Counted from the stretch's first letter, positions 6,942-14,393 are shown. The stretch is DNA of 22,074 bases from Bacteroidetes bacterium UBA1947 (GCA_002336915.1 DDET01000054.1:1-22074); one strand, 5' to 3'. Notes: generated by a model not told the origin, from the letters alone. Translations and numbers: made by a program.

Positions 6942-7000
6942 GGGCTAAAGCCCGAATATTTTGGCATATTTTACCCCGAACTAAAGTTCGGGGCTATTGA
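6942..7000. repeat. REP-like double hairpin repeat between rluE and dxs
   Basis: GGGC-TAAA-GCCC (6942-6953) is followed 20 bp later by CCCCGAAC-TAAA-GTTCGGGG (6974-6993), both perfect stems with TAAA loops. GGGGCTATT follows the larger stem, as at 15-23. The element fills much of the only long gap between the two - strand genes. It may serve as transcription end or mRNA stabiliser after dxs, but its wider spread suggests a mobile repeat. Confidence 0.6.
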
Positions 7001-7068
7001 TTTGCAGTTAACAATGAGTATAGCTCTATTCGCCATCTTGCAAATTGCCCAGGAGATTTTTCTCTTCG

Positions 7069-8988
7069 CTATGCTTCGTTCGAAATGGCGGCTTCGACCA
7101 TTTCGCGGACAGCGGTTACAATAGCTGAGGCGTCGAAGCCACATTCGTGATGCAGTTCTTCGGGTTTGCCGTGTTCTATAATGCGATCGGGTATGCCGAG
7201 GATCTTTACTTCGGGTGTGTAATTATTGGCAGCCATGAATTCGAGTATCGCAGAACCGAATCCACCTAATACCGTACCGTCCTCGACCGTGATGATCTTA
7301 TTGTATTTCTGTGCTATCTCGTGCAGCATTACTTCATCGAGCGGCTTAACAAAACGCATATCATAAAGGGCCGGGTTCAGACCCTCTGTTACCAGCGTTT
7401 TGCGGGCCTCTACGGCAAAGTTGCCGGGATGACCTATAGTTAGTATCGCTACATCCTGGCCGTCTGCGATTTTGCGGCCGGCACCTATTTGTATCTTTTC
7501 AAATGGAGTGCGCCACTCGGGCATTACACCTTGTCCGCGCGGGTAGCGGATAACGAAAGGCTGATTGGTCTCTGCGAGCTGTGCGGTGTACATGAGGTTG
7601 CGCAGTTCCTGCTCGTTCATTGGTGCACTCACTATCATATTGGGCACACAACGCATATAGGCTATATCGTAAGCACCATGGTGTGTTGGGCCATCATCAC
7701 CTACAAGGCCTGCACGGTCGAGGCAGAAAATAACGGGGAGCTTTTGTATAGCTACGTCATGTATCACCATATCGTAAGCGCGCTGCATAAAGCTACTGTA
7801 GATGTTACAGAATACTTTAAGACCGCGAGTAGCCATGCCCGCACTCAGGGTAACCGCATGCTGCTCGGCTATACCTACGTCGATAGCACGATCGGGCATT
7901 TTCTCCATCATGTACTTGAGGGAGCAACCTGAAGGCATAGCAGGGGTGATACCCATTATAAGGGGATTAGCCTCGGCCAGTTCTATTATAGTATGCCCGA
8001 AGACGTCCTGGTATTTAGGAGGCTCGGGGGTTGTGATGATCTTCTTGTTTATCTTACCAGTTATCTTATCAAAGGTGCCGGGTGCGTGCCAAAGTGTTTG
8101 GTCTTGCTCGGCAAGATCGTAGCCCTTTCCTTTTACTGTTTTTATATGTAACAGTTTTGGGCCGGGGATGTCTTTAAGGTCTTTGAGTATCTCAACCAGC
8201 TTGGTCACGTTATGGCCATCGATAGGGCCGAAGTAACGAAGGCCGAGTGCCTCGAATAAATTACTTGATTTTGAAACGATGCCTTTAAGACCAGCCTCCA
8301 CTTTAGAAGCCATTTTCTGGAACTCCTTTGTCGGGAATTTGCCCAGCAATTTCCAGACATCGTCGCGGAACTTGTTGTATGAATGAGAAGTAGTAATATC
8401 AGTAAGGTATTCTTTCAAAGCCCCAACGTTGGGGTCGATAGACATATTATTGTCGTTGAGGATGATGAGCACATTTGCATTGCTCACACCGGCATGGTTG
8501 AGCGCCTCAAAAGGAAGGCCTGCTGTCATGGCGCCATCGCCTATTACGGCTACGTGCTGACGATGCTCGCCTTTGTATTTTGATGCAATGGCCATACCCA
8601 ATGCAGCGGATATAGATGTAGATGAGTGCCCTACACCAAAAGTGTCATAAACACTCTCGCTGCGCTTAGGGAAACCGCTTATACCGCCATATTTACGATT
8701 GGTATGGAAAACCTCGCGGCGGCCAGTGAGTATCTTGTGGCCGTATGCCTGGTGGCCTACGTCCCATACAAGCTGGTCATCGGGGGTATTGAGTACATAA
8801 TGCAAGGCAACAGTAAGCTCCACAACCCCAAGACTGGCACCAAAGTGACCACCATAAACGCTTACGCAGTCGATAATGAACTGGCGCAACTCGTTGCAAA
8901 CCTGGAGTAGCTGACCCTTATCTAGTTTTTTTAGATCGTCGGGGGTATTTATGTTACTTAGCAGAGGTCCTGCTACAATTTCGTGCAT
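7069..8988 (-). CDS. dxs: 1-deoxy-D-xylulose-5-phosphate synthase
   Basis: Dxs condenses pyruvate and glyceraldehyde 3-phosphate using thiamine diphosphate, the first and often controlling step of the MEP isoprenoid pathway in the cytoplasm. The 639-residue length fits. The ThDP/Mg motif begins GDG at residues 150-152 and continues through NDNNMSI. The catalytic-glutamate region is DVGIAEQHAVTLSAG. The pyrimidine-domain stretch DRAGLVGDDGPTHHG is intact, and the C-terminal transketolase domain is complete. Products of this pathway feed quinone, cell-wall lipid carrier and the dimethylallyl group used by MiaA, also in this window. The gene is divergent from the CPBP protease gene across 200 bp. 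A -7 box lies 23 bases upstream of the ATG. Confidence 0.97.
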   Translation of the reverse strand: MHEIVAGPLLSNINTPDDLKKLDKGQLLQVCNELRQFIIDCVSVYGGHFGASLGVVELTVALHYVLNTPDDQLVWDVGHQAYGHKILTGRREVFHTNRKYGGISGFPKRSESVYDTFGVGHSSTSISAALGMAIASKYKGEHRQHVAVIGDGAMTAGLPFEALNHAGVSNANVLIILNDNNMSIDPNVGALKEYLTDITTSHSYNKFRDDVWKLLGKFPTKEFQKMASKVEAGLKGIVSKSSNLFEALGLRYFGPIDGHNVTKLVEILKDLKDIPGPKLLHIKTVKGKGYDLAEQDQTLWHAPGTFDKITGKINKKIITTPEPPKYQDVFGHTIIELAEANPLIMGITPAMPSGCSLKYMMEKMPDRAIDVGIAEQHAVTLSAGMATRGLKVFCNIYSSFMQRAYDMVIHDVAIQKLPVIFCLDRAGLVGDDGPTHHGAYDIAYMRCVPNMIVSAPMNEQELRNLMYTAQLAETNQPFVIRYPRGQGVMPEWRTPFEKIQIGAGRKIADGQDVAILTIGHPGNFAVEARKTLVTEGLNPALYDMRFVKPLDEVMLHEIAQKYNKIITVEDGTVLGGFGSAILEFMAANNYTPEVKILGIPDRIIEHGKPEELHHECGFDASAIVTAVREMVEAAISNEA

Positions 8989-9011
8989 GTACCGGTATTG
9001 AAAATATCATA

Positions 9012-9019
9012 CAAAAATA
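9012..9019 (-). promoter_or_regulatory. Candidate -7 box of dxs
   Basis: On the - strand this reads TATTTTTG, a full match to TAnnTTTG, ending 23 bases before the dxs ATG. The -33 element is not clear. Confidence 0.4.
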
Positions 9020-9055
9020 AAGAAAGATATCGATGCTTAACCACATTATAACACA

Positions 9056-9150
9056 AAAAGCGCTTTAATGTTTAATATGATGGTCAAAGACAAGCTTTGC
9101 AGCAACATAATTTCCCGTACAAGCACAAAATTTAAGCCATAAAAGCGCTT
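9056..9150. promoter_or_regulatory. Two copies of AAAAGCGCTT in the dxs/CPBP spacer
   Basis: AAAAGCGCTT occurs at 9056-9065 and again at 9141-9150. Its core AAGCGCTT is a palindrome, and the first copy extends to AAAGCGCTTT. The copies are 85 bp apart, close to eight helical turns, and the second ends 8 bp before the -7 box of the + strand gene. A pair of operator sites is possible. Confidence 0.35.
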
Positions 9151-9158
9151 GTGTCCAT

Positions 9159-9166
9159 TAACTTTG
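9159..9166 (+). promoter_or_regulatory. Candidate -7 box of the CPBP-cdsA-psd operon
   Basis: TAACTTTG matches TAnnTTTG and ends 22 bases before the ATG at 9189. It is followed by CC, as at the rpmI and tRNA-Leu promoters. No clear -33 element. Confidence 0.45.
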
Positions 9167-9188
9167 CCTGCGAAACCGTTTTTACAAA

Positions 9189-10133
9189 ATGTTTAGCAAA
9201 TACTGGCGTACATATCCGTGGTGGTTACAATTGATCCTGTTCGTCCTGATGATCTTTACGCTGGCCTCCTTTTTTGTGCTGGTTACGGGGGTAATAGTGC
9301 CCAGGATAGCAGGAGTGGACGCGACACAACTTGCAAACATTAGCGAGAAAAGCCCCCGAACGTATATAGACGGGGCTTTAATAGCGCAGGCACTGGTGTC
9401 GACCGGCGTTTTCCTGTTACCTGCGTTGCTTTTTGCATACCTGGATACACCAAGGCCCATGGCATTCCTGGGCTTGAGAAAGCCCAGGAAAAACATACAT
9501 TTATTATTGGTAGTGTTACTGATGCTGGGTGCTATGCCTATATTCCTTGGTATTGAAACGCTGGTAAAACATATTGACCTGGGGCCTGCAGCAAAAGCAG
9601 CTGAAGAACAGAACAATAAACTGACGAACGCTTTTTTGAACATGGGCAGTCCATGGGATTTCGTAAAGACATTCACGATCCTTGCTATACTCCCTGCCCT
9701 GGGTGAGGAGATGACCTTCAGGGGAGTGCTCATGCGCTTTGCTGCAAAAAGAACAAAAAGTATAGCTTTCCCCGTAATTATCACTTCGCTGATGTTCGCG
9801 GCTATGCATGGTAATATCAGCGGGCTACCATCGATATTTCTTGCCGGGGTATTGCTTGCTGTCATTTACTACCTCACGGGTTCGCTATGGTGTAGTATAC
9901 TGGGACATATGCTGAATAATGGATTACAGATCATTGTCATTTACGTATGGAAAGACAGTGCAGCCATGAAAACCGCGATGGACAGTAATTCACTACCGCT
10001 TTGGGTTACGGTAAGTGGGGTACTGCTCTTCGCAATATCGTTGTGGCTGCTGATAAAAAACAAGACCCCACTAAGGGCCAACTGGACCGATGACTATACA
10101 CCGGAAGAACTAACGGAAGAAAATACAGCTTAA
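9189..10133 (+). CDS. CPBP family intramembrane glutamic protease
   Basis: A 314-residue multi-pass membrane protein of the CPBP (Rce1/Abi) family, intramembrane proteases related to the eukaryotic CAAX-processing enzyme. The catalytic motifs are all present: EExxxR as GEEMTFRG (Glu173, Glu174, Arg178), His207 in AAMHGNISG, and HxxxN as GHMLNN (His240, Asn244). About eight hydrophobic helices can be seen, the first at residues 11-37 and the last near 275-292. A charged cytoplasmic tail ends the protein. In bacteria such proteins act in bacteriocin self-immunity, signal processing or unknown tasks; nothing here singles out one. It heads a probable operon, with cdsA starting 24 bp later, so a role at the membrane along with phospholipid synthesis is possible. 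Confidence 0.9.
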   Translation: MFSKYWRTYPWWLQLILFVLMIFTLASFFVLVTGVIVPRIAGVDATQLANISEKSPRTYIDGALIAQALVSTGVFLLPALLFAYLDTPRPMAFLGLRKPRKNIHLLLVVLLMLGAMPIFLGIETLVKHIDLGPAAKAAEEQNNKLTNAFLNMGSPWDFVKTFTILAILPALGEEMTFRGVLMRFAAKRTKSIAFPVIITSLMFAAMHGNISGLPSIFLAGVLLAVIYYLTGSLWCSILGHMLNNGLQIIVIYVWKDSAAMKTAMDSNSLPLWVTVSGVLLFAISLWLLIKNKTPLRANWTDDYTPEELTEENTA

Positions 10134-10157
10134 TTTTACCAACAAATATTTGAGCAT

Positions 10158-10991
10158 ATGGCAATGAACTGGCCTACGTTTTTCACCCGCCTTGGCAGCG
10201 CGATAGTGTTCTCGGCTATTATGATGACAGGGCTGCTCTGGAACAAATTGGCCTTTGCCGTGCTGGTGAGTGTCATATTGCTGCTATGCATGCGTGAGTA
10301 CCTGAGGCTGATGAAGAAAATAGATACTGAAGAAGTATGGCCCAAATGGTTGCAACCGATCATGCTTGCAGGCAGCCTTGTTTGGCTGTGGCTCACCTTT
10401 TTTACTTACAGTTACCAGTGGCCATGGCCCGCGCTGTTGTTCCTACCCGTACTCGTGTTATTATGTGCTGCCTTGTCAAAGAAAACGGCTTTACGTGCCG
10501 GCATGTACGCCGTAGGTGGCTTCTTTTACATATTGCTGCCAATGATACTGCTGCTGCAAATGCGCTTTATAAGCCTTGCCATACCACTGGCACTGGTGCT
10601 GATGATATGGATGAATGATACGATGGCCTATATAGTCGGCTCGTTCATCGGCAAGACTCCCTTCTCGGAAATCTCCCCAAAGAAAACCTGGGAGGGTACT
10701 ATTGGCGGCGCTATACTGACGATCGCCGGTGCGGCGATATGGGGCTATTATTCGCACTATTACAACATGATTGACTGGATGGTGCTGGCATTATGTGCAT
10801 CGCTGGCGGGCACTGCAGGCGACCTGCTGGAATCGAAACTGAAACGTATGGCGGGCGTAAAAGATTCCGGCGCTATCATGCCTGGGCACGGCGGTGCGCT
10901 AGACCGTTTCGATTCACTGCTTGTGGCTACGCCGTTTGCATTTTGCTACGCGTATTTTTTTATGCCTGCCATTTCACTCCATATCTTTTAA
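10158..10991 (+). CDS. cdsA: Phosphatidate cytidylyltransferase (CDP-diacylglycerol synthase)
   Basis: CdsA joins CTP and phosphatidic acid to make CDP-diacylglycerol, the precursor of all membrane phospholipids, in the inner membrane. The 277-residue protein has several hydrophobic helices. It ends with the family signature, which begins SKLKR at residue 226, continues with KDSGAIMPGHGGALDR, and includes His244 and the metal-binding Asp249-Arg250. An earlier conserved stretch, SPKKTWEGTIGG, is also intact. The start is the first ATG, with a second two codons on (MAMNW). Spacing of 24 bp from the CPBP gene and 26 bp to psd suggests one transcript. The phosphatidylserine synthase between CdsA and Psd in the pathway is not nearby. 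Confidence 0.96.
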   Translation: MAMNWPTFFTRLGSAIVFSAIMMTGLLWNKLAFAVLVSVILLLCMREYLRLMKKIDTEEVWPKWLQPIMLAGSLVWLWLTFFTYSYQWPWPALLFLPVLVLLCAALSKKTALRAGMYAVGGFFYILLPMILLLQMRFISLAIPLALVLMIWMNDTMAYIVGSFIGKTPFSEISPKKTWEGTIGGAILTIAGAAIWGYYSHYYNMIDWMVLALCASLAGTAGDLLESKLKRMAGVKDSGAIMPGHGGALDRFDSLLVATPFAFCYAYFFMPAISLHIF

Positions 10992-11017
10992 CCTAAATTG
11001 CGCTCAAATAAGCTTAC

Positions 11018-11674
11018 ATGAAAATTCATCGCGAAGGATATAAATATATAGCAATGGCCAGTGTGCTCTGGTTGATACTAGGCTATGCTTCATTTTACTT
11101 TTTACCGGGCTGGCCGCTTATTGTATGGCCGCTGAATATCGTGCTGTTCCTGGTGTGGTTCTGGATCATTTGGTTCTTTCGTTTACCTGCTCGCACACAT
11201 ACCAGCGATGAGCAAAAGATCACCTGCCCTGCCGATGGCAAAGTGGTAGTGATAGAAGAGACCTTTGAGCCCGAGTATTTTAAAGACAAGCGCCTGCAGG
11301 TATCCATATTCATGTCGCCACTAAACGTGCATGTGAACCGCAACCCAATAAGCGGCATAATAAAATATATGAAGTATCACCCCGGCAAATACCTGGTTGC
11401 CTGGCACCCCAAATCATCGACCGAGAATGAAAGAACGACCGTGGTGATAGGCAATAACAAGATAGAGCTATTGATGCGGCAGATAGCAGGGGCAATGGCA
11501 AGGCGCATCTGCTATTACGTGAAGGAAGGCGACCAGGTGAAACAAAATGATGAGTTCGGCTTTATTCGTTTTGGCTCAAGGGTGGATGTCTATTTCCCCC
11601 TTGGTACCCATATAGATGTTAAAATTGGCGATATTGTACAGGGTGGAGTGACAGTATTAGCACATTTTCCCTAA
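11018..11674 (+). CDS. psd: Phosphatidylserine decarboxylase proenzyme, short type
   Basis: Psd removes CO2 from phosphatidylserine to give phosphatidylethanolamine. The 218-residue form is the short bacterial type. Two hydrophobic helices lie at residues 10-48, anchoring the enzyme in the inner membrane. The self-cleavage site is Gly186-Ser187 in FIRFGSRVDVYFP; cleavage would turn Ser187 into the pyruvoyl cofactor of the 32-residue alpha chain. Conserved stretches CPADGKVVVIEE, SPLNVHVNRNP (with the histidines) and RRICYYVKEGDQV are present. It follows cdsA by 26 bp, in keeping with one phospholipid operon. I am confident of the family; a strict distinction from archaetidylserine decarboxylase relatives is not possible by eye. 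Confidence 0.94.
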   Translation: MKIHREGYKYIAMASVLWLILGYASFYFLPGWPLIVWPLNIVLFLVWFWIIWFFRLPARTHTSDEQKITCPADGKVVVIEETFEPEYFKDKRLQVSIFMSPLNVHVNRNPISGIIKYMKYHPGKYLVAWHPKSSTENERTTVVIGNNKIELLMRQIAGAMARRICYYVKEGDQVKQNDEFGFIRFGSRVDVYFPLGTHIDVKIGDIVQGGVTVLAHFP

Positions 11675-11711
11675 ATTCGTGTCTTCGTAAACAACAAAAC
11701 AATTATATACA

Positions 11712-11930
11712 ATGAAAAAACTCACTTTATTACTGAGCGCCTTAATGATAGCCGGTGTAACTTTCGCACACGAAGGAAAGAGCTGCTGCAAGGACAAGAA
11801 AGAAAAATGCACTAAGGAATCTGCTTGCTGCAAAGACAAGGCTCATTGCAAAAAAGAGTGCGCCAAAGAAGCTAGCTCAAAAGATACTAAAACATCAAAA
11901 TCTACTACTCCTCCTTCACCAAAGGCTTAG
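11712..11930 (+). CDS. Small exported cysteine- and lysine-rich peptide
   Basis: A 72-residue protein that I cannot assign to a named family. Residues 1-19 are a typical signal peptide, MKKLTLLLSALMIAGVTFA, with cleavage likely before HEGK. The mature part of about 53 residues holds seven cysteines among many lysines. The motif CCKDK is seen twice (from residues 25 and 39), each followed by a further cysteine and a K-E pair, which looks like an internal duplication. A Ser/Thr/Pro-rich tail follows (TKTSKSTTPPSPKA). It may bind metal through its vicinal cysteines or form disulfides in the periplasm. It starts 37 bp after psd and is closed by a strong terminator, so it could be the last gene of that operon or have its own promoter (CCTAAATTCG near 11670-11679 is a one-mismatch -7 box). 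Confidence 0.75.
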   Translation: MKKLTLLLSALMIAGVTFAHEGKSCCKDKKEKCTKESACCKDKAHCKKECAKEASSKDTKTSKSTTPPSPKA

Positions 11931-11948
11931 TACTTTAAAGCATTATAT

Positions 11949-11982
11949 AAAAAGCCTCCCGGAGATATTGGGGAGGCTTTTT
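11949..11982. terminator. Bidirectional terminator between the Cys-rich peptide gene and miaA
   Basis: AAAAAGCCTCCC (11949-11960) pairs with GGGAGGCTTTTT (11971-11982) around ten bases. The last base overlaps the miaA stop codon, so this hairpin serves both convergent units. Confidence 0.88.
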
Positions 11983-12887
11983 TATTTTAGAGCCAATATC
12001 TTATCTATCAGTGCGGGGTCATCGGCGCTAATCCAATGAATTTGTTTGTCTTTGCGGAACCATGTCATCTGTCGCTTTGCATAGTGGCGCGTGTTCTGCT
12101 TTATCTTCTCTATAGCTTCCTCCAGGGTGTACTTGCCATCGAGATGATCGAACAGTTCCGAGTAGCCTACAGTTTGAAGATTTTTAAGCTGTTTTTGCAG
12201 CTGTAGCTTTTTTACTTCTTCCAGCAAACCTTGCTGCATCATTATATCCACCCTATGATTGATGCGCTCGTATAAAACCTCACGCGGAAGCTCCAGTCCG
12301 ATCTTTACGATATGGAAAGGACGCTCCTTCACAGCGCCTGTGCGGAAGCTGACAATGCTCTCGCCGGTAGAACGTTTGAAAATAAGTGCTCGCAATAGCC
12401 TTGCCGGGTTCTGTATCTCACCTTTACTAAAGAATTCCGGGTCTTCCTGCCTTACTGCCTGCTGCAACCAGGCGAGGCCGAGGCTTTCATAAAGGCTGCC
12501 CAATTCTTTCGCTATGCCTTCGTCCACAGCTGGCATGCTATCCAGCCCTTCGCATAAGGCTTTGATATACAAACCTGTGCCTCCGCATACGACGGCGGCA
12601 CCGTGGTCTTTGAATATACCCGCAAGATATTCCAATGCCATCGATTCATAGTCAGCGGCATCCAGCTCTTCGGTAACAGGAAATGAATTAACGAAATAGT
12701 GTTTTACCTCTTCAAGGTCTGCAGCGGATGGCTTTGCCGTGCCTATATTCATCTCGCGATAACACTGGCGGCTATCTGCCGATACTATAGCTGTGCCTAA
12801 GCGCTTTGCCAGGTTGATGGCAATGGCAGTTTTGCCAACAGCAGTAGGGCCGGCAATTACGTATACCGTAGGTAATTCAGAGGTCAC
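11982..12887 (-). CDS. miaA: tRNA dimethylallyltransferase MiaA
   Basis: MiaA adds a dimethylallyl group to A37 of tRNAs reading UNN codons, giving i6A. The 301-residue protein has the P-loop GPTAVGKT (13-20), the DSRQCYREMNIGTAKP stretch that places the substrate and contains the general-base aspartate, and VCGGTGLYIKALCEG. The C-terminal QTVGYSELFDHLDG and TRHYAKRQMTWFRKD segments that contact tRNA are also present. Length and motif order are normal. The gene lies 26 bp behind the PRiA4_ORF3-like gene, probably in one transcript. The substrate DMAPP comes from the MEP pathway begun by Dxs in this window. Confidence 0.97.
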   Translation of the reverse strand: MTSELPTVYVIAGPTAVGKTAIAINLAKRLGTAIVSADSRQCYREMNIGTAKPSAADLEEVKHYFVNSFPVTEELDAADYESMALEYLAGIFKDHGAAVVCGGTGLYIKALCEGLDSMPAVDEGIAKELGSLYESLGLAWLQQAVRQEDPEFFSKGEIQNPARLLRALIFKRSTGESIVSFRTGAVKERPFHIVKIGLELPREVLYERINHRVDIMMQQGLLEEVKKLQLQKQLKNLQTVGYSELFDHLDGKYTLEEAIEKIKQNTRHYAKRQMTWFRKDKQIHWISADDPALIDKILALK

Positions 12888-12913
12888 AATTCAAAAAAGT
12901 AAAAACGATGAAT

Positions 12914-13483
12914 TTATTCATCGATGCTGTCACCACCGCCAAGCACTTCTCCAAAACTTTCTGAGGACCCGTCCTCGCCTTCATTACTGAAGCCTTCAGC
13001 CATTTCATCGGCACCCAGGTCATATTTCTCCTCTATTTCCATCAGCTTATCAGGGTTTACCCCTTTAATGCCATATTGAGCAGGCCCCACGCCCTCCTTA
13101 CGGAATACGTAAGGATAAGTACGCTTGGCATCTTCGTCGGCTATTACGCCTATCAGTTCGACCTGGAAAGCCCATTTCTTGACAGGGTCGTAGATGTAGA
13201 CAAATTTCTGGTCGGGTTTGGAAACCAATGCGGATACCGGCGTGCGCATCATGGACAACGCGGGAGCATCTTTTTTATTGACCAAGACCTCTGAATTTAA
13301 TTCTCTGCCCTGCTGCCAACGGTCATTACTTTCGTAAAATGAGGCTGAATGCTTGCCATCGAACTCGTATGCAGTGAGAATGGCTTTGTGAAACTCTAAA
13401 AATGTCTGCGCCGGGCGTATTTCTATGTCACGATACACCTGGTCGTCATCTTCCCAGTAAACTCTGAATCTAAATAGTGGCAT
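12914..13483 (-). CDS. PRiA4_ORF3-like protein with acidic tail
   Basis: A 189-residue cytoplasmic protein resembling the plasmid pRiA4b ORF-3-like family (PF07929 as I recall it). Marks are the strand pattern at the start (LFRFRVYWEDDDQVYRDIEI), TFLEFHKAILTAYEFDGKHSA with the aromatic and His residues typical of this fold, and KFVYIYDPVKKWAFQVELIG. The last 40 residues are strongly acidic and glycine/serine-rich, ending GGGDSIDE, and are probably disordered. Family function is not established. In this phylum a copy beside miaA looks like a stable chromosomal gene rather than a plasmid relic. Its start is preceded at once by a TATTTTTA sequence on the - strand, a one-mismatch -7 box. Family assignment is by eye and needs a profile search. 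Confidence 0.7.
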   Translation of the reverse strand: MPLFRFRVYWEDDDQVYRDIEIRPAQTFLEFHKAILTAYEFDGKHSASFYESNDRWQQGRELNSEVLVNKKDAPALSMMRTPVSALVSKPDQKFVYIYDPVKKWAFQVELIGVIADEDAKRTYPYVFRKEGVGPAQYGIKGVNPDKLMEIEEKYDLGADEMAEGFSNEGEDGSSESFGEVLGGGDSIDE

Positions 13484-13638
13484 ATTGCTGTAAAAATAGG
13501 AATTCGCCGATGTAATTGGGAATTTGAAATTAGGAATTTGTTAAACCTTATTGCATATAAGTTATTTATAAATCTATGGCCAAAACGGGGCGACTTGCTG
13601 TACCTTTACAAATCCCTGAAAAATTGCATAAATATATT

Positions 13639-13669
13639 TTTGGAAGATTTTGAAATAATGTTACCTTTG
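13639..13669 (+). promoter_or_regulatory. Sigma-A promoter of rpmI-rplT
   Basis: TTTG (13639-13642) and TACCTTTG at 13662-13669 are separated by 19 bp, a very good match to the Bacteroidota -33/-7 promoter. The -7 box and the 11 bases after it are almost identical to those before the tRNA-Leu gene at 22033. The leader to the rpmI ATG is only about 12-15 bases, so there is no room for an L20-binding leader. Confidence 0.72.
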
Positions 13670-13688
13670 CCATCCCAAAATTGAGACC

Positions 13689-13889
13689 ATGCCAAAGGTG
13701 AAGACACACTCCCGCGCTAAAAAGACTTTTAAAGTTACAGGCACAGGAAAGATACGCAGGTATAAGGCTTTTAAGAGCCATTTACTGACCAAAAAATCAA
13801 AAACGCGTAAGCGCCACCTGCGCCAGGCGGCCTTCGTTCATCCAGCGAATATGAACCTGGTGAAGCGTATGCTTGGTTTGAAAGGTTAA
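13689..13889 (+). CDS. rpmI: Ribosomal protein bL35
   Basis: A 66-residue, very basic large-subunit protein. The start MPKVKTHSRAKKTFKVTGTG and the motif KIRRYKAFKSHLLTKKS are diagnostic, and the length is normal. It is followed by rplT after 99 bp. In most bacteria rpmI and rplT come after infC (IF3), and often thrS; here neither is upstream, the neighbour being a divergent PRiA4_ORF3-like gene, and rpmI has its own strong promoter. Confidence 0.97.
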   Translation: MPKVKTHSRAKKTFKVTGTGKIRRYKAFKSHLLTKKSKTRKRHLRQAAFVHPANMNLVKRMLGLKG

Positions 13890-13975
13890 ACCCATGCCCC
13901 TAAAGGGCCGGGATCGAATATAGTTTTTGAAATAAATTTTAAATAAACAACAGGTCCCTTTAGGGATTTAGGGTT
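13889..13975. repeat. Facing pair of CCCTAAAGGG repeats between rpmI and rplT
   Basis: AAACCC then CCCTAAAGGG (13898-13907) on the + strand faces a reversed copy, CCCTTTAGGG (13956-13965) then GGGTT (13971-13975). Each copy is itself a small hairpin with a TAAA loop, and the two can pair with each other over about 85 bases. The TAAA loop is shared with the element at 6942-6993, which points to a common REP-like family. Confidence 0.55.
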
Positions 13976-13988
13976 AAAATATAAGAAT

Positions 13989-14333
13989 ATGCCACGTTCA
14001 GTAAATTCAGTTGCATCGCATAGAAGAAGAAAGAAGATCCTTCACCAGGCCAAAGGCTTTTACGGTAAACGTAAGAACGTTTACACCGTAGCCAAAAACG
14101 TACTGGAGAAAGGCCTCGGCTACAAATTTGTAGGCCGTAAGTTGAAAAAGCGCGATTACCGCAGCTTGTGGATAGTGCGTATCAACGCTGCTGTGCGTGA
14201 AGAAGGTATGAGCTACTCACAGTTCATGGGCAAACTGGCTGCAAAGAACATTGACCTGAACCGTAAAGTACTTGCGGACCTGGCAATGAACGAGCCGGAA
14301 ACCTTCAAGAAGCTGGTAGCTGAAGTAAAATAA
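13989..14333 (+). CDS. rplT: Ribosomal protein bL20
   Basis: A 114-residue basic protein that binds 23S rRNA early in 50S assembly. The start MPRSVNSVASHRRRKKILHQ, the AKGFYGKRKNVYTVAKN stretch and RDYRSLWIVRINAAVREEGM are typical, and the length is normal. It forms an operon with rpmI, though the 99-bp spacer with its inverted repeat is longer than usual. A terminator follows at 14356. In E. coli and Bacillus L20 represses its own operon through a leader or pseudoknot; no equivalent leader is seen upstream of rpmI here. Confidence 0.97.
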   Translation: MPRSVNSVASHRRRKKILHQAKGFYGKRKNVYTVAKNVLEKGLGYKFVGRKLKKRDYRSLWIVRINAAVREEGMSYSQFMGKLAAKNIDLNRKVLADLAMNEPETFKKLVAEVK

Positions 14334-14355
14334 ATTAAGCCTACTCAATTTATAG

Positions 14356-14393
14356 AATAGCCGGTATCGCAGGATGCCGGCTATTTGTATTTT
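14356..14393 (+). terminator. Terminator after rplT
   Basis: AATAGCCGGTA (14356-14366) pairs with TGCCGGCTATT (14375-14385), one pair being T-G, around an 8-base loop. TTGTATTTT follows. It separates the ribosomal operon from the SMR gene 30 bp further on. Confidence 0.78.

Noticed and set aside
9189..10133. CPBP (Abi-domain) protease as part of a bacteriocin immunity or phage defence system
   Set aside because: No bacteriocin precursor, transporter or defence gene is near. It is grouped with cdsA and psd, which suggests a membrane housekeeping context.
13484..13688. L20-binding autoregulatory leader or infC-derived leader before rpmI
   Set aside because: The strong promoter is only about 20 bases before the ATG, and no mimic of the 23S binding site is apparent upstream.
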